A DNA stretch of 64,000 bases from Cymodocea nodosa (taxonomy: Eukaryota; Streptophyta; Magnoliopsida; Alismatales; Cymodoceaceae): assembly GCA_036874045.1 (NCBI GenBank), contig CM072337.1:24464001-24528000 (forward strand). The letters are read 5' to 3'. The translations under genes were made by a program, and so were the position numbers. Positions 11,301 through 24,578 of this stretch are shown here, piece by piece (the first letter of the stretch is position 1; each line of letters starts with the position of its first letter). A model generated the notes under the pieces. The model saw nothing but the letters and a program-made list of their open reading frames with translations, ran no database searches and had not been told where the DNA came from.

Positions 11301-14300
11301 AAATAGACACATTTTAATATAGTATATTCACGTGTTATAATAAAATCTTTGGAAGATTTCATTTGTAAACAATGGGTCAGTGTAAGAAATAACGTATAAC
11401 ACAGTTTCCTCTGTATGGTGGATCAGTTGATAAGAATTCAGCAATAAAGCATCATACATTCTTCGAATAATGAGAACTCTCATAGTGAGAAAGAACTCTT
11501 CTGATGTGGAAAACGGGAAACAGAAACACATAGAGGGAGAAAGAACTGTGTAGGCAATTTTTGTAATGTCATATTGTGAACATCATCAGAAGTTTCAAGA
11601 ACAATAGCCATGCCCAACCCTTGAATTCCAACACATCTCCTCTCATCCAAGTAACGACCATTGGTGGAAGAGGAAGTGAGAAGCCTCCTCTTGTCCAGTT
11701 GGGGTTGAGAGTGAGGATGACAAATATCAACAATTTTATTGAGTCTTAGAATCATGTAAAATCTCCCAAAAACTCGAGAAAAGTAACATAGATAACCTTA
11801 ATCTTATAATAGAAGTCTCTAAGTCTATAAGCAAATAACTCAAGAAAATTAGCAAAAAATTTCAAGATCATGAAAATATCAAGTCTACAAATTTAGTGTA
11901 TTTTGGTATTCCAAGTTTTTATCAGCATAAAGATTTTTAGATTAACAATTCATAGATGGAAACTAAATTGACATGTCGAACATGGGTCAGTCTACCAATT
12001 TTTCTCAACTATGAGCATTTTGATCAATTGAAATATTAGTTGTTATACACATTTTCTGATATTAGACATACTTAATACACTACCCATTACCTATATAATA
12101 GACACTATTGGCCATGAAATTGATATCCTATCATTCTTCCATGCTCTACTCTCATTTACATTAAAAATCCATTCAATTTCCTCACTTTTTCTCATAATCC
12201 AAGTGCATTTCACATATATCTAATCATTCAAGAGAGATCTAAATTCTTATGGGAGATAGGCTTCAAATGTTGGAAAGAGTGAAAGTTTGAGATCAAGCTT
12301 GTGTTCCTTGGATCATGAGTACTCTGTGAGTTGTGTGGAAGGGTGATTAGTGATGGAGTTCACTAGGCCTATAATGAACAACTCTTGAGGCAGAATAATA
12401 TTGATAAGTTTGGCAAGGTAATATGTCAAGAGATTTCTAAGAAGGCATGATCTTGGCCCGTGACAAAATTAGCTTAATGTAGACAACCAAGTGGAAGATT
12501 TGAGTAAACATAACTCAATTGAGGTGAACTATTATAAATCTCTTGTGCAAATTTTTATTGTCTCACCTATTCTTGTTGTGATAGTTTGATTCAATCCAAT
12601 AATTGTATATTTATTTATTTATATTTGTTAGAATTTATTTAATTATTGATTTCCTATTTACCCCTTTGTGTAGAACCAAGTGGTCAAATAGGGCATTTAT
12701 TTCAATTTAGAGGCTATCTTAAGGTGTAAAAAACTCTCAAATTTTAATCTATTTTTGAAGGTAGAACGATTGATGACTCTAAGCAATAATATTATTCGTT
12801 CTGCTTTGCACCTTCAGATTTTCTTGAGCGTACTCCATGACTCAAGTAAAAAATGCATCTAATCTTACTTGATGGTTAGTTGTGTGCAAGTATCTGTTTG
12901 TATTTCCTATTAATTGTGTGCCGAACTGCCAATTGATCTTCAAAATCAACCATAAATATAGTTGATGGCAATGAATGTCCAGCCACTGATCCTAACAATT
13001 AGCTAGTCATTCTCAACTTTTCAAAAAAAATTGATTTTTTGCAATAAGCTGTGGATACAATTAAATTGAATCAAATGACCTAATATGACCTTTCTTTCAC
13101 TTAGAGGCTATCGTAAGGTGTAAAAAGCTCTTAAATATTGATCTATTTTTGAAGGTCAAATGATCAATAACTTGATTTTAAGTAATAATATTATTCAATC
13201 TGTTTTGCATTTTGATTTCCATGGGCAAACACCATGACTCAAGTAAGGAAAATACTGAAAATCTTTTGATGGTTCATTGTGTACAAGTACTTGTTTTGTG
13301 TTTCCTCGTATCTTAGTTGTGTGCCAACTGATCATCAAAATTAATCCTCAAGATACTTGATAGCAGTGCATATCTAGTCATTTGTTCTCACATTCGTCTG
13401 ATCTCTATGAGAGTTTACTATGTCACGTAACCGAGTGGTTTGTTGATAGAAGTGGATATTTTGTTATTTATTTCACGTTTATTTGAAGTATATGAAGTGG
13501 TCAACCCCACGTAGTTGTATTTGAAGTATATGAAGTCTTTTATTATGGTGTTTCTCTAAGTGGACATAGATTCTTGCAGCTTGACGTGCACACAATTTAT
13601 CTGGTTTGAAATACAAAATTACTAATTTGACAATTCCATTGTATGATCATATCGGTGACCATCTATTTAGTATTTTTTATAGTCTCCATAACTTCTAAAT
13701 GGCATAATATACAAGGTTAGACCTATGATATTATTGCCACAGATAGATGGTACTAATGCAATTTTGGATTTTCATCATTTACTCTATCAAATGAAGCAAT
13801 ATCGAAGAATAAAAAATATTTCATTTTCATGTTTAGGATATTTAAAATGTTTTCCTAAATTTATTGAATCGTTACAGAACCCATGTCTTTGAGTAGCAGG
13901 GTTTGTTTTAGGATTCTGATAAGAATTTTGAGATAATTTTGTGATTATATTGATTAATGGGAGATCTATGTCATTCAAAGACTTTGAGATAGATTAGAAG
14001 TTACTTCTCCTTTAACTGTATATTTCTTGATTTATCATTATTTTCTGAAATAATGACTTTTTGTTGCATTTGCAATAGAAGTTTTTATCATATAAATATT
14101 TTTGATAACAGGGTTGTAATTTATCAGCACAAAGGGACAAAAATAACCTACATTTCATCGACTTGATGAAACTGGAGTTTCAAGATAAAAAACAAAGAAA
14201 TGAAGGTCACTTTTTTGACTAGTTCAGTTTTTTCCTCCAAAGGTTTCCACTAGTTCTGTAATTATTCTGATGATAAAAACTAAATTTGTCTATTTTGTTC

Positions 14301-15654
14301 TCTGATACAGTTGATGTGAAAAGAAGTTTTACGGAAGATGTGCTTGTTCATTTGTTTCATAAGATTCAAAAAGCTATTGAAATTCGTCACTCTGATCAAA
14401 GCAGTGTAGGGCACTTTACCATCCTGATAGACGATCTCTCTCTCCTGGAGATAGCTCTTCATGGTTCTGCCAATCATGTTCTCGATTTTCTGCACTATTG
14501 TGTTAGTCTAAATACTAATATGGTGAGACTGCTAGTTAAAATTGTCATTTTACAGTTTTGATTCATCATGCTTTTTTAATGCGTGCATCCCTCTTACTAG
14601 GGGTGCTCCGTTGTTATACTGGATCACATGGATATTTATTCCAGTAGAGAAGCTCCAAGGCTACTTTCACATTTGGAATATCTTGCTAATTATATAATTA
14701 AAGTGGAGCCTTTAAGTACTGGTTTGGCTGCTGATATCCATGGACAGGTATAATGATATTGCTTCATTTGCACGGTAGATTCTCACAATATGCCGAAGGT
14801 TGTAATTTGAACTGTAAATGCATGCTTACATCACATTCATCGTGGCTAATACAAGTATTTAAAATCAGATGAGAGAATATACTGTACAGTGATCTGATGA
14901 TTCCTTTTGACACTTGGGTTGACATAAAAGTGTAATTGGAGTGATCCCGTCATGAACTCACAGACATTGATAAAAAATGAGGGAAGACTGTTGGTCCAAT
15001 CCTCGCACTTCCGATTGCCTATGTCAAACACAAATACCTGCATGTAGCTAAAGGGGGTAGGATGTGCTTAATATCATAATTCATGTCAAGTGTAGCAAAG
15101 TTGACTACCATGCTTTATCTTTGGAAATCTCCTGTCAAGAAAACAATGATAGATATTTGCGAAAATTGAGGGAACACTGTTGATCCAATCCACATGGCTG
15201 TTTGATTGCCTATGTCAAACACAAACCCCTCCATCTGGCTGGAGGGGATAGGATGTGCCTAAAATCGTTTCGAGTGTAGCAAATGTGACTACCAAGTTGT
15301 CTTTAGAAAGCTCTTATTAAGATGTGAAATTCCTTGTTCTTCTCATGAAGACAAAAGTAAGTGGAAGATGGATTGATAGTTACAAGGACTAAACGTCTAA
15401 ACCTTTAATAAAGTGTATTTGTTGTCAGAATTTGACTAGATGAGTTTGAAAACTGATGTTTTTATACGATTTTTTCTTTAAAAATATTTTTTCACCATTT
15501 CATTCGTTGATTCTTCTAATTTTTGTTGCAGATAACCGTCATCAATAAGGGTAATATCAGTGATTACAGGTATATAAGAGGCAAGGTGCAAAATTTCCAC
15601 TTCAGAGTGAAGGAAAACACTGTCGATTACTTTTATCCTGGCAGGCCAGCCTAA
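8352..15654 (+). CDS. ELP6: Elongator complex protein 6 (five exons)
   Basis: Elp6 belongs to the Elp4-Elp5-Elp6 RecA-like ring of Elongator, which modifies wobble uridines in tRNA. Exons are 8352-8588, 14112-14205, 14311-14522, 14601-14747 and 15532-15654. All introns are GT-AG, phases join, and the product is 270 residues, close to the plant family length of about 260. Diagnostic blocks are [10 protein letters not shown] (residues 32-41), YDRVLRKL then GCNL across the first junction, [10 protein letters not shown] with VLDFLHYC in exon 3, ILDHMDIY with [10 protein letters not shown] in exon 4, and DYFYPG near the C-terminus. As is usual for the family, no Walker A lysine is present. Intron 1 is unusually long (5.5 kb) and holds a pseudogene and repeats; intron 4 holds a tandem duplication. 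No disruption of the reading frame was found. An AATAAA lies near 15965. Confidence 0.93.
9572..10193 (-). pseudogene. SAM-dependent methyltransferase pseudogene in ELP6 intron 1
   Basis: This antisense, intronless block resembles the plant class I methyltransferases that carry a membrane-anchor-like N-terminus. The N-terminal part runs in one frame from M at 10193, with [20 protein letters not shown], a hydrophobic stretch, then [13 protein letters not shown] and [11 protein letters not shown]. Near 9860-9830 the homology shifts to another frame, which gives [20 protein letters not shown], the conserved part after motif I. A TAG then interrupts the tail where relatives have RLQE. The frameshift, the stop and the loss of the usual ERMRVLGE/LKPGG region mark it as dead. 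The lack of introns could reflect a retrocopy or an originally single-exon gene. Family assignment rests on remembered motif similarity. Confidence 0.6.
12690..13395. repeat. Diverged ~310 bp tandem duplication in ELP6 intron 1
   Basis: The first copy (about 12690-13000) and second copy (about 13084-13395) are offset by about 394 bp. Shared blocks in order are TTAGAGGCTATC, AAGGTGTAAAAA, CTATTTTTGAAGGT, AATAATATTATTC, CCATGACTCAAGTAA and TTGTGTGCC. They are separated by small indels, so the duplication is old. No coding frame is conserved. Confidence 0.75.
14947..15335. repeat. ~189 bp tandem duplication in ELP6 intron 4
   Basis: Two copies, about 14947-15140 and 15135-15335, share TGAGGGAA, ACTGTTG-TCCAATCC, GATTGCCTATGTCAAACACA and TAGGATGTGC at an offset of about 189 bp. 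The duplication lies wholly within the intron, 200 bp before the last exon. Confidence 0.8.
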
Positions 15655-18600
15655 GAGGCTGTAACTTTGAAGAACTGGAATCTCCAATTTACAGGATGAA
15701 TAGTTTTGCTCGATTCATTCGGTTTGGGTTTGAAATTTTGTTCTCTCAACTTAACGTAAATAACGTATTCATGTTGCTTTTGAACTGATTTTAGCATCCG
15801 TTTTGATATTTCTTTTGTTTCACAATTCCGTGGTTCGTGTATTGTAGTCTGTTTCTAGGATGAAGAGAATCCGTCTTCTGCGGTTTCTAAGGTGACAAGG
15901 AATTTTATTTACTATTAGTGATGATAATAACTGGTATGCATTGAGAAGGAAATACCAAATAAGATGAATAAAATTAGATTGTATGGTTCTAGATGTCCAT
16001 GGTGAGGGCGGTTATTATCTTTTAACCAAAATTTCTCTATTCGAGATTTTCTTTTGCATAGTTGTCATGCTAAATATTTTAACCTTAAGTGGAGTTTTTG
16101 TTTTCCAAATGGAAGAAATGAACGAGCCTCCATTATTTATGATATTATTACAAAATACCGCTGAGAATTTATTTTCTTTGAGCGGAAGAGATGCCATCTT
16201 GGTTATTATTTAATCGAATTACTTTGACAGTGTTCTAGTTCAGAAATTGAGGTTGGTTAGAAAGATATTTTTGTTAATTTTATTTAGATGGATAACTATA
16301 CTGTATAAAGATATATTTTTATCTTGGGGTAAATAGAATACCTCGGGGTGTTTATATTTGAGGGCTATATTTCCAGACCATCTATTTTCCAAAAATGCAT
16401 GCATTTCCCATTATTTATTTTAAAAGTACTAAACGTGTTTAAGATGGAAAAAGTAGATTCTAGATACTTCTTTGATGAAGAATGTTATAAGGACTTATAA
16501 TTCAGTCATGATATAAATACTATTTAGATGACTGTCTGGCTAAAAGATATGAACTTCATGTTAAAAAATATTGTGGGTTGGGTTAGATCAGGCTTATAAG
16601 TAAAAATGATTTTAATTGTCATAATGATTATCCTCTGCCAATATGCTTGCTTGAGCTGGTATTTTGAATTTGAACACTTAAGTAAAACAACACCATGTGG
16701 TATACAGAGACTGTCCATTTTATCTTCTGGTTGCTTTTAAAGTAAACCATTCACTGTTGATTACCCTTGTATTTTGAAACTTTGAAAGCTTCTCACGAAG
16801 TTGAAATCCGAGCTTTAACACATGTTGGCAATTTCCAAACTTCTTTTTATTCTTACAGTATGTTTGATTGTTCGTGCTCTACATTTAATGCAATTACATT
16901 ACGTTTCTTAATTAGATTACAATATTTGAATTTGTATGATTATAACCTCTGAATTTTGATCTCAAGAAATTAATTTTTTTGAAAGATCGGTCAACTAACT
17001 AATACGAGTTTAAATGGTAAAATTGATACTTCATGTAATTTTGTAATTAATTTATATTTGATTATCAAATATTATAATTTAATTACATTGTATTTTAGTT
17101 ACAGATACCTTGGAGTCATACGTTGCTCAAATTTTCCACATGTTTTCTTGTAATTAATCGCCTTTTTTTTTTAGTTGAAAATTTGAAATTCAATTATTCC
17201 CTTGTCAGGTATGGGCTCTTGCGTGACTGTTTAGGATAGCATCCGCATCATTCAAAGAGAAACGTCCGGTACGGTGATGAAAGGAATCAGCGGAAAGCTG
17301 GGAGGGAGATTGAGAGGAAAGGCCTCTAGGTTTTCATTCAAGGAATGAATACTCATATATTTATCATGGATCTCAATTAATGATAGACTTGTAAGTAGGC
17401 AGGTTTCTATCTGCAATCCACTTGAGCCTGTCTTGTTCAATATAGATATGGATAAAGATGTTTTCATCTAATTACCTGTTTATTAACCTACTAGCCTATA
17501 GTTACCACCCTATCAATATACCTGCATGTTTGATATGAATAAAGGTACAGATAAATTTATATTTACCCCATACTCATCCTCAAGTTGGTTTGTAAATGAG
17601 TGTCTAGTTTGGTAAAGGTACTGCATACGTAAGCTGCAAGCTTGACAAATGCACCTATTTAGACCTTGTCTTTAATGAACAGTCTTGATTAATCCTTGCT
17701 TAATTACCTCTCACACCACATGATAGTCTAAATTCCATGAGTCATGATGGACTTGATCCCAAGTGTTTCCACGTCTTTGAACCAGTACTGCACTGTTGAC
17801 CAAGTCCATTCAAGGCTCTTCTCTTCCCTTCCTCCCATCCCCATCCTCTTACGTTGACCATCTTACCTAACTAAGTTAGTAGAGAACATGGGGGTGGGAC
17901 GAGGTGCTTTGACCATCGAAGATTTGTGGTCCAATACAAATCTGTAATTTTAGAATAGCATGATATATACTTTTGGTGGATATTTTTCTGTAAATGATGG
18001 CATTCATTGATGGTAATATGGTCCATTCAAGATAGTTGGATGTGGATTCCAACGAGGCTTCTCGTGTGAAAAAAAAATCATAGATAAAATTCTCTTCTGG
18101 CCTAGTCATCTTCTACTTTTAAGTAGATTCTTATTTTGGGGTTAGGTTATGAGAATCAAATCCGTCTTGGAGCATAAACAAACGTTCAAGTAAATTTTGC
18201 CTTGCCATACCTAAGTCCTCTTTGTGGAAAGTTAACATCGAAAAATTTAAGAACAAGATTTAGATTAATGTATGATGAATTCTTCTATTTATTATTAATT
18301 AATTTTAAGATGAAATGTTTTACGTACTAACAATGTAGATATACATACATCTTATATTGGCATTTTAAAGATAAATTATAAGTGAGAAAGAAAATAAATA
18401 AAAAAATCTTACGTCAGAAAATGTAAAAATAAAATTTAAATTAATATACGAGGAAATCTTGCCATTTATTATTGATTACTTTTAACATCTTTCGCATTAT
18501 AATGAAAACCACACATGCAAGGAGGGAAGCATGTAACCTCATGTTTCAAAGACAAGGTCCTCTCCACTTTATTAAGGTGTTCTTGGATTTTGGACGGTAC

Positions 18601-21358
18601 AATTTTAAGAGAAGGAAAGACTGTCTTCTTGTCTACCACTTTTCCTTCTCATGTTTGTTTTATTTTTTGTCACCTGCCTTTCATGTTGCCGAATGCACAC
18701 ATCACATCATAATGCATTGCTAAACCCAGGAATTACCCACCCACGCCATTCATGGATCAGAACCGACTGTGGAACTGCTGATGACCGAAGGCCTGAATTG
18801 ATGGATTACAACTCATAATTTGGAAAGATGTTGACTGATCCCTTTCAGTCGATTGTCTTCATCAGTAAATTTATTTGTTGCCACAGAAAATGAATTCCAT
18901 TGTGTTCACTATCTGTGTGCGTGTGTTGCAGGATCTTATGGTAATCAAACCTTGCTTTTCCTTGCCACACAGTGATGGGTACCCAACGGATGCCAATAAC
19001 GAAGAGACAGCAGAATCCTGGCCATTAGAATTTGCCGGGCATGTCGGAGGGAGGCTGATCTTAAATAAAGCTGTACATATATATGTTTTATGATATTGGT
19101 AGTTTTATGTTTGGATTTGAACAAAGAACATTCTTTTGAAAACCAACCATGCCGATTGTTACTGTTAAATCAATTTGCATATAGCCATCGACCTACTTGT
19201 GCGCTTGAAGACATGAATGACAGTTTCCAATCTCCCTTTTATTGTCTGTGTTAGATGCTCGGCACTACATGCCACTGCCGTGTGAGAGATAGATAGACAC
19301 AATAACATTACCGTGATTGACCAAAGCAAGTTCGGTAGATTTCTATAGTTGTTGGTGTTCAACGTGTGGCGGTAGACAAGACGACATCTGGAGCAGGTTT
19401 TCGCTTCTCTGTGCCCTTCGGACAGGGCATTCTCTATTTCTCTTTTTTCACGATGGTATTTTTGTTTGAACTCAATCTTAGGATATCATTTCATTTATGG
19501 TAGTACGGATGACCAAATTATTGCAGTTCGTATCACTCTTCCTAATCTCATGAATTGTATATGTCTCCCAATACAATCAATGATTTCATTTAGCAAAAAA
19601 AAGGGTGTTGAATTCTTATTAGTCCTTAGACGATGGATCAGTAGTTGTTCCATTTATAAATACCTGATACAGAAATCTGCATGGTTTCCTTTCTCTGTAT
19701 ATATTGATTTCCAAAAAAGAGGATTCACAAGTACCTAGAGAAAAGAGAATCAAGCTGTTCCGTCAGAAGTCCATTCCTCAGTATGGCTGCAATCGTCATG
19801 CTACCATTTTGCTTGAGAATGGCACAAATGCCCATAATTGGAGGAAAATTACAAAATCATTACTAACATCGAGAAAGAAAAGAACATGACATCTCAGCTG
19901 TCAGCAGATGCTGCTGCTGCTGCTGCTGCTGCATTGTCTGTCGTCAGGTGCCGAGGACTACTACTACATGACACTCTTCTCCTGGTATCACTGTCACCAC
20001 AGGAGAGCTGATCAGGGCCCCTGCAATAAACTTCTCGTTTGTGTTCACCAAAGAGAAGACAAGCCGACGCCTCCACCTGGTTGAGTTGTGCTAAAAGTAG
20101 TTACCAACCGATTTCGAACAACAAGCGCATTGAGTTTTTCGATAGACGGACATTAATAAATTTTTTTTTGACAAATCACGTGTTTTTCACTGCTTTCGAA
20201 AGAAATCGATAAAAAATTCTCTAGCCATCTTTAATTAAATACGGGATCTGATAGACGGACAATACATGTTGATGCCATTTCGAAAGCATCAGCGGATAAT
20301 TAAATGGATCAGATAACAAAGGTGCATGATTCCGATCAATTGCTTTTCTACACAAATGTGCAAATATTAACTTAGTTTTAGTTTCTACGCTACTCAAGGT
20401 TAAGACTATTTTTAACATTCCGTCTTGTTTGTAACTTATCTTATAATTACAAGTGTTATTTTTATTTTAAGAAAAGTAGCTATACATAAACTTGTTTTCC
20501 TATAATAAAATAAAGAGATTCGCATGTATTAGTTTATGTTCAAATTTTACATTAATCGATATAAGATTGTTTCAAAGTAGTAAACTTTTGGAGATCAAAT
20601 TCCATAAAAATACTTGATCTTTGAAGCTGCTCTTTCTTCCGTATCTGCGACAGAAAATGGTGATGTATGGAACCGGAGAATTCTAAAATCTGCAACGTTT
20701 TAGTTACCTCAGGAACTTGCATTGCTTGTTTCACATGTTGATCTCAGTTCACTCCAACGATAGCTTGAGAATGATGGAGACCCGGAAAATGTGGTTGTCA
20801 ATCAACATGGCACATTTTCTTCCCTTTTTTTTTAAAAAAAAAAAATTAAAAAAAAAAAAAAATCAATAAGAAGATTTGAATTTCAATAAAACAAATAGAA
20901 TCACGTAAACTTAACTACTTAGAAGAGTTTCGTCTATTTTTTTCTTCCTTCTTTTTGCCAACCCTTTAAGCCTTATTATTAAAAGAGTTTCGTCTATTGT
21001 TATGATATAGAGACTAATTCTTTTTCCCTAGAACATTATTATTTCCTCCAAAACAAGTTTTTAATTTTTTGCCGGTGTATACCCCTTCGAACATGTCAGA
21101 TTGGTTTTCTCTCTTTCACTGTTTGCTTTTCAGTGTTTTACCAATTCAAACCCTTCAGAAATACCAACCTTTGAACATCTTTGGCTTGCAGAACAAGGAA
21201 CTTTCGTTCTTTCAGTGTGCTGGCATCTTCTCAACGATAAATAGACCACGCCACCAACCATTTCTCCCAACACACTCCTTCCAGGCTTCAAATTTCAACT
21301 CCTCCTCCAGCAGACAAGATACCCTCCTTCCACTTTCAATTCGTCTTCCTGCTGATCG
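15655..21358. other. Intergenic DNA between ELP6 and the first small ORF
   Basis: No exon chain with consistent phases was found. Short frames at 17252-17467, 18472-18723 and 18875-19093 have no recognisable domain. Two diverged direct repeats of about 65 bp (near 18247-18320 and 18423-18490) share TTAGATTAAT/TTTAAATTAAT and ATTTATTATT blocks. A short (CTG)n tract lies at about 19908-19932. The segment includes the ELP6 3' UTR. Confidence 0.4.
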
Positions 21359-21604
21359 ATGGGGTATTACGCAGAAGCAGGAGAAGAAGCAGCGGCCTCT
21401 CCAACGAAAGGAAGGGTGAATCCCCCACCCAAGAGAGGCCAGATCAAGGCCAAGATATTTAGCAGCTTGTTCAGGTCCGTTGTCAGGTTGGCATCTGAAG
21501 GGCGAGGGATCGGTGGTCGGAAGCATCAGGGGAGATGTGGGTCTTCGGAATCTACCTCTTCTGGTTTCAGTGACTACGCTTCAGAAGTCAGCTCTTACGA
21601 CTGA
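21359..21604 (+). CDS. Small basic protein with NPPPKRGQIKAKIF motif
   Basis: A single-exon frame of 81 codons starts at ATG 21359. It reads M-G-Y-Y with an acidic/alanine stretch, then a conserved-looking core VNPPPKRGQIKAKIFSSLF at about residues 20-38, a basic glycine-rich part, and a Ser-rich acidic tail ending SSYD. I see no signal peptide or transmembrane segment. The same PPKRG core recurs in the ORF at 24579-24782 on the same strand, which supports both being real. Similar cores occur, as I recall, in short uncharacterised plant proteins, but I cannot name a family or function. GATAAATAG near 21237 is a possible TATA element. The basic core could bind nucleic acid or acidic membranes; that is speculation. 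Confidence 0.6.
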   Translation: MGYYAEAGEEAAASPTKGRVNPPPKRGQIKAKIFSSLFRSVVRLASEGRGIGGRKHQGRCGSSESTSSGFSDYASEVSSYD

Positions 21605-24578
21605 GATATGCCTCGGAGAGAGAACCAGGGCCGTTGCGTTGCAGGGTCTGATGTCTCTTCTGCCCAATTCAGCTTTCATGTACGTGGTCTATCTATCTAT
21701 CTATCTTGACTTGACTGTGATATATATGAGAGGTGGTAGGAGAGAGACGGGAACGGATCTCGCTGCAAGACCACCAGCATGCCATGCTCGTCTTAATCCT
21801 CATCTACATCTGTTTTCTCCCTAGCTTTTCCCATGAAATGATGATGGAATGTTACTTGGGTTTTCTTGCGATCACCCTTGAATTATGACTACTGGAACAC
21901 GCCCGCACGCTGCTGATAATTAAGCTTGCGAAGCTTGATATTAGAGTTTGATTTACGCATACCAAACTGTACAATAGTTACAAGTTTAAAGGGAATATGA
22001 TTGATAGGTCTACATCTTCAATGACGTACTTGAGCTTAAATTATTCTCCTCAGCCAACATTGGAATGCAGGTCGTACCTAGAAAGGAGATCCCTACTCCC
22101 TACCTACACGCGACAAAGAGAACTTCTTCAATCTAGAAAGACTGAACCATCAATGAATGTGATAATAATGTCAGGTGCTATGTATGTGGCCAACGATGAG
22201 ATTTTCGATTTGAATATCTGAAAGCAGTAGTACCATCATCCAAAAAAAGAAAAGGATCGAAGATACACTTTTCCGTAATGATTGTTGATTGTTTTTTCTT
22301 TTTCTAAATTCTTTCTCTTATTGTAATAAAGTGAAAAAAATTAATTACTTTGCCTCCATAAAAAGGCCGTGCTTGTTTGATTTTTTCGGCAATAGCGACA
22401 TCATATGATACAAAAAAAATATTCTCAGGTGGCTTTTGTGGGAGGAAATTAAACCTCATTAAATAATTTAAAATTTTAACACAAACAGACCTTTAAATTA
22501 TCTTTTCACAGACAAAGGACTTTGGTGCACTTCCTCGATGGTCAACCTTTCCCCAATTATGAATTGTATTAAGGAGACTTATCCTACCATATCTATTTAC
22601 TTTACTTTCTGCTCCTACCAGATAGGAAATTGGAAATCTAACCTCTTTTGGTATAACCCCTGTAATAACAATCAAATACTTGAGATTCGAATACCTTTTG
22701 TTATTCCAACTCTTAAAAAGAAAATTTATTCACATGCTTCGGTCCGACGATAATGAAGTGGCCTCTTGATTCCTTAAATATCTTAGTGACATTAATCTCT
22801 CCAATAATATTCCAAACACCATCACAAGGTGAAGCCCCATCTGCCAACTGCTAAGGAGCCTCCTTTGATCAGGCCACCCCTATCCTCGTTGCCGACCCAC
22901 TGCACCAACTCGTCACACCTTCTTCGGACATCCAGAAGTTGGTGGTTTCTAGTCTCCAACTTGTCACACGTGTACACGAAGGCAAAACAAACAAAACAAA
23001 AATCCTTTGACACTTCAAAGTTGTCGCCACCAGAGGGGTTCCTCTCCTGATGAACGACAATCGTCGTTAATGCCCCATAGTGCTTGAACAACACTGCAAT
23101 TAATGGGCTCCACGAGCTCCCCTTCAGAGTTGTCGCGACTGATGGTGTGTTTGATTTTGATTTTGATTTCGTCTCCATCGGAAGAGCCCAGATGGCTCCC
23201 CATGCTCGCCTCCTCTTGTTTGCCACCAGGGAGAAGTTGCGTTGGACCACTTGATAGAAGTTGTCGGGCATGGAGAAGGAGGCAGGACGCGAAAGAAAGG
23301 GGGGGAACCGAAAAAAAGGTCTAACGAAGAAGAAAGGGAAAAATAAAACAGCGAAGAAGAGGAGGCAAGTGAGTAAGAAAGAAAAAAAAAAAAATAAATA
23401 AAATAATCACATGGGAAAAGTTTGAACAGGCACGTGAGTAGGACGATTCTGATCTAAACAACCGGCGGTGTCCAATTCCAGGTAAATATCAAGGTTATAA
23501 TTAATATGTACAGTACACCGTGACACGAAGGAATACAAAAAATGATTTTTTTACTCACATAAACTTCGAGAGATACCAGGCCTGGAATAAGATGAGAATT
23601 TTTCCATTGAAGACGACGCCATCGTAAACAGCAGCTCTGATAGAACTTTTGAAGTGTTTACCTTTACTAAAAGGAACCCATCCAAATGCTGTTTCTTTGA
23701 TAATTATAATTAATGAGCCTGATATTACGTGTTAGTGGCATTATTATTATTATTTTATTTTTTTGCAAGGGTGTTAGTGACATTATTGATTTCAGGTAAA
23801 GTAGACTCTCTCTTTTTTAAGATATGGAAAAGAAACCTAAATATATATTTTAGATCTTTAAATTTCTTATTTAAATGTTGAAAAAAATAAAAAAGGCTTT
23901 TTCTGATGGCATCACCAAACACTTTATGGAAAAGCATACCAGCATTTTCTGATGTGACATGGTCTCTCTAGAATCTGAAGCATAAGTAAGACAAATAATT
24001 GAATATCAGTATTAATTCAATTAATTAATAACGGGGCTTGCCTTCACTTCAGCATCCAATTTGAGGGAGGCTATTAGCATTAATCCAATAAGATGATACC
24101 CAGGATTACTATTTTGCTATCCTAGATAACCCTCATTAATATAGTCCTATTTTTTTTAGAAAAAAAGAAGAAGTAATATAGTCTTGTTGTTACCTCGACA
24201 GCTTTATCAACTGGAACGTCTGATTTAATTTTAGTTTATTACCATTGTTTGTGTATAATAGACTTTAGATGAGTTATATGTTGTATATTTTTTGGAAAGT
24301 TAATTTACTGTAAACACTTGTGTTTCGGTACAATTGCGTCTCACGTTTGGCACATGAGATTCTCAATATTAAATTTTACTCCGTTGATGACACTCACAGC
24401 ATAAATCCTGTGGGCGCGATTTTACCATGCTGTTTCATGTTAACCTCTTTTCTTCTGTGGATCACACTTTCTTATTCTTCGGCTCCTGCCTTCTCCTTCT
24501 TCTTCTCATCTGCTCCGGCGACCTTTCCTTCTTCCAAATCAATCACAGTCCATTTCTCCGACAAGTGAAAAAAAAGAA
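21605..24578. other. Intergenic DNA between the two small ORFs
   Basis: The first few hundred bases are probably 3' UTR of the upstream small ORF and include a (CTAT)n run near 21690-21705. A 149-codon open frame on the - strand at 23271-22822 has no domain I recognise. It contains near-repeated segments and is overlapped by other open frames, so it is more likely a repeat remnant than a gene. The remainder is AT-rich. Confidence 0.35.

Noticed and set aside
22822-23271. 149-codon open frame on the - strand
   Set aside because: No recognisable domain, internal near-repeats, and several other frames open over the same stretch; more consistent with a repeat remnant.
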